Positions 1 through 4,731 of a stretch of DNA of 5,739 nt are shown here, in pieces. Source of the DNA: Moraxellaceae bacterium UBA2031 (lineage in GTDB: Bacteria; Pseudomonadota; Gammaproteobacteria; Pseudomonadales; Moraxellaceae); assembly GCA_002333145.1 (NCBI GenBank), contig DDBN01000148.1, positions 8,707 through 14,445 on the forward strand, in the 5' to 3' direction. The position numbers and the translations under genes are program-made. Under the pieces are notes generated by a model that worked only from the letters and a program-made list of their open reading frames with translations, had not been told where the DNA came from and made no database searches. Position 1 is the first letter of the stretch. Each line of letters starts with the position of its first letter.

Positions 1-1467
1 GGCCTCATGCAGATGTGGGGACTGGATTTTTTCCGCGCCCTCCAAATCCGCAATGGTGCGCGAGACACGAAGTACACGGTGGTAGGCGCGGGCGGACAGG
101 CGTAGCCGCTTCATTGCCAGCTCTAGCGTGTCAGCATCCTCACGCGACAGTGCGGCGTGCTCACTGACCATTGAAGGGCTTAAGTCCTGATTGAGGTGGC
201 CCTGACGGGCATGTTGACGTTCTCGGGCGGCGACAACGCGTGGTTTGATGCTGGCGGTAGACTCACCGGCCGCCCCGCGGTGCAGTACTTCAGCAGACAA
301 GGCAGGGACTTCAACGTGCAGGTCAATGCGGTCCAGCAGCGGGCCGGACAGACGTGAGCGGTAACGAGCCACTTGATCGCCTGTGCAGCGGCAACGCGCC
401 GTACCATCCCCAAGATAGCCACACGGACAGGGGTTCATGGCGGCAATCAATTGAAAGCGAGCAGGAAAGCGGACCTGATTGGCCGCTCGAGAGATAACAA
501 CATGGCCAGACTCCAACGGCTCGCGCAGTACCTCTAATACTTTACGGTCAAACTCAGGTAGCTCATCCAGAAATAGCACGCCATGGTGCGCTAGGGTGAT
601 TTCGCCGGGGCGCGGATAAGAGCCGCCACCCACCAGAGCAACACCAGAGGCGGTGTGGTGTGGAGCACGAAAGGGAGGATGCCGGTCTGGGTCATCCGGG
701 TGACCCAGCAACGAGCGAATAGCGGCAACCTCAAGGGATTCTTGTTCACCAAGGGCAGGCAGCAGGCCAGATAGTCGCGAGGCGAGCAAAGTTTTTCCTG
801 TACCCGGAGGGCCAAGCATCAGCAGAGAGTGTCCACCAGCGGCGGCAATCTCAAGCGCACGACGCGCCTGATGCTGACCCTTCACATCCGCCATATCCGG
901 AATGGCACGGGTGCTAGTAGAGGGCGTGTTATTGGGTTGGGCCAGCGGTATACGCTGCAGGCCATTCAGGTGCGCCACCACGGCCAGCAGATGATCACCT
1001 CCGTAAACCTCTGCCCCTTTCGGTCGTGCTGCTTCGGGAGCATTGCCTAGCGGCACAAACAAACAGTGGCCGGCATCACGCGCGGCCAGACTTGCAGGCA
1101 GTACGCCGGGAATATTGCAAAGATCACCCGACAGCGCGAGCTCGCCCATGAACTCAGCACGATCCAATGCGTTGGTGGGTATCTGACCGTTGGCGGCGAG
1201 AATGCCAAGGGCAATCGGAAGATCAAAACGACCGCCAAACTTGGGCAGATCGGCAGGGGCCAGATTGATGGTGATACGACGCTGGGGAAACTCGAAGCCG
1301 GAGTTGATCAGGGCCGAGCGTACTCGATCTTTGCTCTCGCGCACGGCCGCTTCGGGCAGACCAACAATGGCCAAGCCGGGCAAGCCGGAACTTAGATGAA
1401 CTTCGACGGTAACGACTGGTGCATCCAGCCCCAGTTGGGCGCGCGTGCGCACACGGGCAAGTGACAT
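1..1467 (-). CDS. comM: ComM/YifB family Mg-chelatase-like AAA+ ATPase (3' end cut by window edge)
   Basis: The reading frame is open for 489 codons from ATG at 1467 to the window edge with no stop. It begins MSLARVRTRAQLGLDAP and matches the YifB/ComM family throughout. Residues 1-170 form the N-terminal ChlI-like domain (GLPGLAIVGLPE at 28-39, INLAPADLPK at 67-76). The AAA+ core has Walker A GPPGTGKT at 219-226, Walker B VLFLDE at 297-302, the AAMNP sensor-1 region at 342-346 and SGPLLDRID at 374-382. The C-terminal helical domain has RLSARAYHRVLRVSRTIADL at 455-474. Four cysteines (C347, C349, C359, C361) form a CPC-N9-CRC cluster that could bind metal; I recall E. coli YifB lacking these. 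Family members are about 505 residues, so only some 15-20 residues should be missing. ComM homologues are hexameric helicases that promote branch migration during natural transformation. Start: GGGAG lies 6-7 bases upstream and the N-terminus aligns with the family. The gene follows ubiK with a 91-base gap and may be co-transcribed. Confidence 0.95.
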   Translation of the reverse strand, partial: MSLARVRTRAQLGLDAPVVTVEVHLSSGLPGLAIVGLPEAAVRESKDRVRSALINSGFEFPQRRITINLAPADLPKFGGRFDLPIALGILAANGQIPTNALDRAEFMGELALSGDLCNIPGVLPASLAARDAGHCLFVPLGNAPEAARPKGAEVYGGDHLLAVVAHLNGLQRIPLAQPNNTPSTSTRAIPDMADVKGQHQARRALEIAAAGGHSLLMLGPPGTGKTLLASRLSGLLPALGEQESLEVAAIRSLLGHPDDPDRHPPFRAPHHTASGVALVGGGSYPRPGEITLAHHGVLFLDELPEFDRKVLEVLREPLESGHVVISRAANQVRFPARFQLIAAMNPCPCGYLGDGTARCRCTGDQVARYRSRLSGPLLDRIDLHVEVPALSAEVLHRGAAGESTASIKPRVVAARERQHARQGHLNQDLSPSMVSEHAALSREDADTLELAMKRLRLSARAYHRVLRVSRTIADLEGAEKIQSPHLHEA

Positions 1468-1488
1468 GGTGTTCTCCCTGAACAAGAT

Positions 1489-1509
1489 GCCCCGCGATCC
1501 TTACGGGGC
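1489..1509 (-). other. Short GC hairpin in the ubiK-comM gap
   Basis: GCCCCG (1489-1494) and CGGGGC (1504-1509) are perfect complements around a 9-base loop. In the minus-strand transcript this hairpin sits about 21 bases before the comM start, just upstream of its ribosome binding site. No T-tract follows it, so it is not a convincing terminator. It may be a leader structure or an attenuating fold between ubiK and comM. A 6-bp stem can occur by chance in GC-rich sequence. Confidence 0.3.
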
Positions 1510-1558
1510 CTAGCAAACTTAAATACGAGGTGCGATGGCTAGGTGCGGTCAGACCAGA

Positions 1559-1834
1559 TCAGCTCTGATCACTGCCACGGCCTTCCAGCGCAACAACGCG
1601 CTGTTCCAGTGCCTTCAATTCCTTTTCGACGGCCTCTAGACGACTGCGTGTGCGTGAAAGCAGTGCAGACTGCACATCAAACTCCTCGCGGGTCACTAGC
1701 TCCATTCGGGCCAATGCTTCGCGCAGTACCACCTTAATGTTCTCTTCAATATCGCCACGTAATTGGCGGACACCCGGCGGCAGTATCTGGGAAAGCTGCT
1801 CGCTGACACGGTTAACGATTTGCTCCAGGGCCAT
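1559..1834 (-). CDS. ubiK: UbiK-type ubiquinone biosynthesis accessory factor (YqiC/BMFP family)
   Basis: This encodes a 91-residue protein beginning MALEQIVNRVSEQ. The diagnostic family core is present: PPGVRQLRGDIEENIK at 19-34 and the hallmark LVTREEFDVQ at 46-55. A C-terminal heptad-like coiled coil (about 56-84, LLSRTRSRLEAVEKELKALE) follows. Family members such as E. coli YqiC are about the same length (roughly 80-100 residues). UbiK is known to support aerobic ubiquinone synthesis as a partner of the UbiJ lipid-binding protein. It forms trimeric coiled coils and has been described as having membrane-fusogenic activity. Start choice: the ATG at 1834 has GGAG 7 bases upstream and gives the family N-terminus. 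An in-frame ATG at 1879 would add a hydrophobic 15-residue extension unlike the family, and it lies upstream of the probable transcription start. The gene is divergent from the porin-glnK-amtB unit. Confidence 0.92.
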   Translation of the reverse strand: MALEQIVNRVSEQLSQILPPGVRQLRGDIEENIKVVLREALARMELVTREEFDVQSALLSRTRSRLEAVEKELKALEQRVVALEGRGSDQS

Positions 1835-1866
1835 GGCGCCACTCCATAAGAGAACAAGGGATAGCG

Positions 1867-1875
1867 ATTCTAGCA
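1867..1875 (-). promoter_or_regulatory. Candidate extended -10 promoter for ubiK
   Basis: On the minus strand the sequence reads TGCTAGAAT. This is a TAGAAT -10 box (5 of 6 to TATAAT) with the extended -10 TG one base upstream. Transcription would begin near 1860, giving a leader of about 25 bases that includes the GGAG of ubiK. No good -35 hexamer is visible at the normal distance, which is tolerable for an extended -10 promoter. Inference from motif match only. Confidence 0.4.
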
Positions 1876-1908
1876 CCATGTTTACCTAGGGTGGCTAACG
1901 TTTGAGTG

Positions 1909-1925
1909 TGCTCTTTTATTGTGCA
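1909..1925. promoter_or_regulatory. Candidate NtrC enhancer site
   Basis: TGCTC-TTTTATT-GTGCA matches the NtrC dyad TGCAC-N7-GTGCA with one mismatch in the ten outer bases. The internal 7-base spacing is exactly right. Its centre (1917) lies about 141 bases upstream of the start predicted from the sigma-54 promoter at 2033-2046, close to the upstream NtrC positions of E. coli glnA. The inner consensus base next to the right arm is T rather than G, so the match is good but not perfect. Confidence 0.4.
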
Positions 1926-1952
1926 CAGGAAGATGGCAATAACAATTTTATG

Positions 1953-1964
1953 CCCCTTAAGGGG
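1953..1964. repeat. Perfect 12-bp palindrome in the divergent promoter region
   Basis: CCCCTTAAGGGG is a perfect palindrome located about 100 bases upstream of the predicted sigma-54 start. With the preceding TG it gives TGCCCC-N5, resembling a left NtrC half-site with one mismatch, but the right half does not match. Its centre is about 42 bases (four helical turns) from the 1909-1925 site, so a weaker NtrC site or a different regulator's operator are both possible. Confidence 0.3.
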
Positions 1965-2031
1965 GAGGAAATCAGCAGAAACGCACCCGGGCTTTAGTGT
2001 TCTCTTCACAAATCAGTACTTATTTAGCAGT

Positions 2032-2048
2032 TGGCACGGCTGATGCAA
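2032..2048 (+). promoter_or_regulatory. Sigma-54 (RpoN) promoter for the porin-glnK-amtB unit
   Basis: TTGGCACGGCTGATGCAA matches the sigma-54 consensus TGGCACG-N4-TTGCA with a single mismatch (A for T in the -12 element). The invariant GG (2033-2034) and GC (2045-2046) are separated by exactly ten bases. Transcription should start near 2058, leaving a 75-base leader before the porin ATG. Sigma-54 promoters need an activator, and for glnK-amtB genes this is NtrC; possible upstream sites lie at 1909-1925 and 1953-1967. A weak IHF-like sequence (AATCAGTACT, 2011-2020) lies between them. The location, directly upstream of nitrogen genes, strongly supports the call. Confidence 0.85.
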
Positions 2049-2085
2049 TACATCTGGTAAGCGCACCAAAGCGCGAGATTGCAAG

Positions 2086-2104
2086 GCCTGAAAATCCTTC
2101 AGGC
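2086..2104 (+). other. Leader hairpin upstream of the porin gene
   Basis: GCCTGAA (2086-2092) and TTCAGGC (2098-2104) form a perfect 7-bp stem with a 5-base loop in the 75-base leader of the sigma-54 transcript. It ends 16 bases before the GGAG ribosome binding site, and no T-run follows. It could stabilise the message or affect ribosome access. Function is unknown. Confidence 0.35.
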
Positions 2105-2132
2105 AAACAGAATTCTTACCGGAGTTGTGCTC

Positions 2133-2864
2133 ATGAAACTGACCAAAATCTCGACAGCTGTTCTTTCTGCCAGTCTGCTATTTGTCGCAGCCGCTGCTAA
2201 TGCGGCAGATGAGGCTGTGACGACAGCGGGTGGAGTGGCATTCACCAGCGATTATCTTTTTCGTGGCATTTCGCAGTCCTCAAACAATGCTGCTGTGCAG
2301 GGCACGCTGACGGTTAATCATGAGTCTGGCCTCTATTACACCTTATGGGGTTCCAGTATTGCCAATGGCAGTGGTGGCCTTGAGCTGGATACCTTAATTG
2401 GTTTCGCCGGCAAGGCAGGTGAAGTGGGCTATGACGTGGGTGTTATGCGTTACAACTATCCTGGCATGAATAAAGGTAATTATGGTTTCGAGCCAGACTA
2501 CAACGAAGTGTACGGCTCGGTCAGTTTCAAGGGCATGAAGTTTGGCCTGAACTATAGTCCGGACTATTTTGCTGAATCGGATCAGTTTGTGTACGTCTAT
2601 GGTGCTTACAGTACGGAAGTTGCTGGTGTTGGCCTGTCAGCAAGCCTTGGCATGAACATGTTTGATGATAACGCGATGATGTCTCAAGCGTTGGGCTACG
2701 CCGGCACGGATGATAGCTATATCGACTATAAGGTTGCCGCCAGCAAAAGTGTGAAGGGTCTGGGCGTTGAGTTGGCATATATCGGATCTGACATTGACGA
2801 CAGTGATCTGGCTGGAAATATCAGCACTGGGCGTGCGGTTCTTACGGTTAGCAAAAGCTTTTAA
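2133..2864 (+). CDS. TorF-family putative outer-membrane porin (Gcw_chp/TIGR02001 type)
   Basis: This 243-residue protein has a signal peptide: MKLTK, a hydrophobic stretch at about 9-20, and an AANA site with likely cleavage after residue 24. The mature part starts ADEAVTTAGGVAFTSDYLFRGISQS. The SDYLFRGISQS block at 39-49 is the signature of the TorF/Gcw_chp putative porin family. The rest has the alternating aromatic and small-residue pattern of a beta-barrel. It ends in phenylalanine (SKSF), the classic C-terminal signal for outer-membrane assembly. Predicted role: a diffusion channel in the outer membrane; substrate is unknown. It is the first gene after a sigma-54 promoter and precedes glnK by 60 bases, which suggests nitrogen-starvation expression and passage of a nitrogen compound (inference). 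Start: ATG at 2133 has GGAG 8 bases upstream and gives a clean signal peptide. An in-frame ATG at 2079 would add 18 residues ahead of it and has no such site. Confidence 0.87.
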   Translation: MKLTKISTAVLSASLLFVAAAANAADEAVTTAGGVAFTSDYLFRGISQSSNNAAVQGTLTVNHESGLYYTLWGSSIANGSGGLELDTLIGFAGKAGEVGYDVGVMRYNYPGMNKGNYGFEPDYNEVYGSVSFKGMKFGLNYSPDYFAESDQFVYVYGAYSTEVAGVGLSASLGMNMFDDNAMMSQALGYAGTDDSYIDYKVAASKSVKGLGVELAYIGSDIDDSDLAGNISTGRAVLTVSKSF

Positions 2865-2873
2865 GTTACTCAT

Positions 2874-2900
2874 GCCGTGCACGCTATTTGCGTGCACGGC
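2874..2900 (+). other. Strong hairpin between porin and glnK
   Basis: GCCGTGCACGC (2874-2884) and GCGTGCACGGC (2890-2900) are perfect reverse complements around a TATTT loop, giving an 11-bp GC-rich stem. It starts 9 bases after the porin stop and ends 10 bases before the AAGGAG of glnK. What follows is GCCCCAGAAAAAGG, with no U-tract, so it is not a standard intrinsic terminator. Plausible roles are protecting the 3' end of porin mRNA, RNase processing, or setting the porin to glnK ratio. Each arm contains GTGCAC, so the DNA also resembles an NtrC dyad (TGCAC-N9-GTGCA), but the spacing is 2 bases too long. Confidence 0.75.
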
Positions 2901-2924
2901 GCCCCAGAAAAAGGAGTACGAATA

Positions 2925-3263
2925 ATGAAAATGGTGATTGCCATTATTAAGCCTTTCAAACTCGATGATGTTCGCGAAGCGCTCTCCGAGATTGGCGTAC
3001 AGGGTGTCACTGTGACCGAGGTAAAAGGTTTCGGTCGGCAGAAAGGACATACCGAATTATACCGTGGCGCAGAATATGTCGTTGATTTCTTGCCAAAGAT
3101 AAAAATAGAAATTGCCACCAGTGACGATTTGATCGATCAGGTGATTGAAGCGATTTCTAAGGCGGCGCTGACGGGAAAAATTGGAGATGGCAAGATCTTT
3201 GTCATGCCACTGGAGCAGGCAATCCGAATTCGCACTGGTGAATCTGGTGTTGATGCAATCTGA
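2925..3263 (+). CDS. glnK: Nitrogen regulatory protein PII, GlnK type
   Basis: This 112-residue protein has the length of canonical GlnK/GlnB. It opens MKMVIAIIKPFKLDDVREAL. The T-loop (about 37-55) contains Y46 and, within GAEYV, Y51, which is the tyrosine uridylylated by GlnD. The B-loop TGKIGDGKIFV is at 83-93 and the C-loop RIRTGE at 101-106; together these build the ATP/ADP and 2-oxoglutarate binding site of the trimer. GlnK reports nitrogen status. When nitrogen is ample it is deuridylylated, binds AmtB and blocks ammonium conduction, and PII proteins also act on NtrB and GlnE. Its placement directly before amtB (33-base gap) is the conserved glnK-amtB pair and favours GlnK over GlnB. 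Start: ATG at 2925 has AAGGAG 8 bases upstream. An in-frame ATG at 2877 lies inside the intergenic hairpin and is not credible. Confidence 0.97.
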   Translation: MKMVIAIIKPFKLDDVREALSEIGVQGVTVTEVKGFGRQKGHTELYRGAEYVVDFLPKIKIEIATSDDLIDQVIEAISKAALTGKIGDGKIFVMPLEQAIRIRTGESGVDAI

Positions 3264-3296
3264 ATCCATTCATCGCGTTAGCGCGGAGAAATTGCT

Positions 3297-4619
3297 ATGA
3301 AAAAATTCATGATGCCCCTGGTGTGGGGAAGTGCGCTGGCATTGTCGGCGCCTGTTTTTGCCGGGGACGTTGCTGCTGTCGTGGCGCCGGTAGTTGATAA
3401 GGGTGATGTGGCATGGATGATGACTTCAACCATGCTGGTACTGATGATGGTGGTGCCAGGTCTGGCAATGTTCTATGGCGGCCTTGTTCGTTCTAAGAAT
3501 ATGTTGTCAGTATTTATGCAGGTGCTGACAGTGTTTTCACTGCTGGTAATCTTGTGGGCCTTGTATGGCTATAGCTTGGTGTTTGCAGGGGGTAATGCCT
3601 ATATCGGCTCGCTGGACAAAATATTCTTGTCGGGCGTAACCATTGACTCTCTGGCCGATACCTTTTCGGCGGGCTATAAGCTACCCGAATACATCTTTAT
3701 TGCGTTTCAGGCCACGTTTGCGGGCATCACCGGTGCACTGATCGTGGGAGCGTTTGCTGAGCGCATTAAGTTTGCGGCAGCACTGCTGTTTGCGGTGTTG
3801 TGGTTCACCTTTGCCTATCTGCCGATTGCACACATGGTGTGGGCTGCCGGCGGGCTGCTGTTTGAAAAGGGTGACTTGGATTTTGCCGGCGGCACTGTTG
3901 TACACATCAATGCCGGCGTCGCGGGTCTGGTGGGTGCTTACTTCATTGGCAAGCGTCTGGGCTTCGGCAAAGAGGCACTCAAGCCGCACAACATGGCATT
4001 CACCCTAATTGGTGCAGCGTTATTGTGGGTGGGCTGGTTCGGCTTTAATGCGGGCTCGGCACTGGAGGCCAACGCCAGTGCAACCCTGGCCTTTATCAAC
4101 ACGCTGTTTGCTTCTGCGGCGGCGGTGTGCGGCTGGTTGGTGGTGGAGTCTGTCATCAAGGGTAAGCCTTCTGCTTTGGGCGGAGCGTCGGGTGCTGTCG
4201 CTGGTTTGGTAGGGATTACCCCAGCAGCTGGCCTTGTAGGCCCGATGGGCGCCATCGCTATCGGCTTGGTGGCAGGTGTGGTGTGTGTGTGGGGAGTCAC
4301 TGGCCTCAAAAAGCTACTGGGTGCGGATGATGCACTGGATGTGTTCGGCATACATGGCCTTGGCGGCATTGTGGGTGCCATCCTGACCGGTGTGTTCTAC
4401 GCGCCGTCTCTGGGCGGTATGGGGCCTGAGAGCTTTGATATGGCTGCACAGGTGGGCGTCCAGTTGCTTGGTGTAGCTATCACTGTGGTCTGGGCGGGTG
4501 TTGTTTCCATCGGGGCCTTCAAGATCGTGGATCTACTGATCGGCCTGCGTGTCTCGGAAGAGGATGAGCGTATGGGCCTTGATGTGAGTGCTCATGGCGA
4601 GAAGGCTTACAACGACTGA
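3297..4619 (+). CDS. amtB: Ammonium channel AmtB
   Basis: This 440-residue inner-membrane protein has a signal peptide (cleavage likely after VFA, residue 22) followed by about eleven hydrophobic segments, as in E. coli AmtB. The channel residues are conserved: the phenylalanine gate F141 (FQATF) and F250 (GWFGF), W182, S254, D195 in LDFAGGTVVHI, and the twin pore histidines H203 and H353 (FGIHGLGG). These correspond to E. coli mature F107, F215, W148, S219, D160, H168 and H318. The C-terminal tail GLRVSEEDERMGLDVSAHGE (417-436) is the conserved cytoplasmic element that responds to GlnK docking. The trimeric protein conducts ammonium into the cell when external concentration is low. It has GGAG 8 bases before the ATG, follows glnK closely and is ended by a strong terminator. 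No disrupted residues are seen. Confidence 0.97.
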   Translation: MKKFMMPLVWGSALALSAPVFAGDVAAVVAPVVDKGDVAWMMTSTMLVLMMVVPGLAMFYGGLVRSKNMLSVFMQVLTVFSLLVILWALYGYSLVFAGGNAYIGSLDKIFLSGVTIDSLADTFSAGYKLPEYIFIAFQATFAGITGALIVGAFAERIKFAAALLFAVLWFTFAYLPIAHMVWAAGGLLFEKGDLDFAGGTVVHINAGVAGLVGAYFIGKRLGFGKEALKPHNMAFTLIGAALLWVGWFGFNAGSALEANASATLAFINTLFASAAAVCGWLVVESVIKGKPSALGGASGAVAGLVGITPAAGLVGPMGAIAIGLVAGVVCVWGVTGLKKLLGADDALDVFGIHGLGGIVGAILTGVFYAPSLGGMGPESFDMAAQVGVQLLGVAITVVWAGVVSIGAFKIVDLLIGLRVSEEDERMGLDVSAHGEKAYND

Positions 4620-4635
4620 TGCTCGTGATACTCAG

Positions 4636-4659
4636 AAAGGGCCTTCGGGCCCTTTTTTT
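4636..4659 (+). terminator. Rho-independent terminator after amtB
   Basis: AAAGGGCC, a UUCG tetraloop and GGCCCTTT form an 8-bp stem running into seven T residues (4653-4659). The C(UUCG)G loop is one of the most stable tetraloops. It begins 17 bases after the amtB stop and should end the porin-glnK-amtB transcript, separating it from the MerR gene. Confidence 0.95.
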
Positions 4660-4689
4660 GTTGGAGCGCAAGCTCTCGGGTTCATAGAG

Positions 4690-4712
4690 GAAGCTTGGTA
4701 TGCCTGAGCTTC
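4690..4712. promoter_or_regulatory. Dyad in the MerR-gene promoter, candidate operator
   Basis: GAAGCT (4690-4695) and AGCTTC (4707-4712) are perfect inverted 6-mers around an 11-base centre in which one further G-C pair matches. The dyad covers the candidate -35 and the start of the spacer. MerR-family regulators bind dyads in the promoter spacer, so this could be the protein's own operator. A second inverted pair, CATAGAGG at 4683-4690 and CCTCTATG at 4727-4734, flanks the whole promoter and includes the start codon. No binding evidence exists beyond symmetry. Confidence 0.35.
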
Positions 4713-4723
4713 ATCAGTATCAT
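4695..4723 (+). promoter_or_regulatory. Candidate sigma-70 promoter for the MerR-family gene
   Basis: TTGGTA (4695-4700, 4 of 6 to TTGACA) and TATCAT (4718-4723, 5 of 6 to TATAAT) are separated by the standard 17 bases. Transcription would start near 4730, only about two bases before the ATG at 4732. The position after the amtB terminator fits an independent promoter. Inference from motif match. Confidence 0.4.
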
Positions 4724-4731
4724 CGCCCTCT

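Noticed and set aside
1066..1395. Plus-strand open frame of 109 codons inside the comM region
   Set aside because: It lies wholly antisense to the conserved ComM domains, has no ribosome binding site and its translation resembles no protein family.
1509..1543. CCTAGC/GCTAGG inverted repeat in the ubiK-comM gap, as a comM operator or promoter element
   Set aside because: Six matching bases 23 apart are not significant, and no convincing -10/-35 pair accompanies them.
1835..1879. Longer UbiK with an added hydrophobic N-terminus
   Set aside because: The extension overlaps the likely -10 region and leader, and is absent from the family; ATG 1834 has a good Shine-Dalgarno sequence.
2056..2120. 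Long-range pairing GGTAAG (2056-2061) with CTTACC (2115-2120) next to the porin ribosome binding site, as a riboswitch-like fold
   Set aside because: The predicted sigma-54 start near 2058 would remove part of the left arm, and a 6-bp match over this distance is easily chance.
2079..2132. Upstream in-frame ATG that would lengthen the porin by 18 residues
   Set aside because: It has no good ribosome binding site and would bury the signal peptide; ATG 2133 has GGAG at 8 bases and a proper signal peptide start.
2877..2924. Longer glnK form beginning at ATG 2877 (actually inside the hairpin on the porin-glnK spacer)
   Set aside because: PII proteins begin MKxVxAIIKP, and the AAGGAG at 2911-2916 serves ATG 2925.
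3938..4381. Minus-strand open frame of 147 codons inside amtB
   Set aside because: It is a proline/alanine-rich shadow of GC-rich amtB codons, antisense to essential pore residues.
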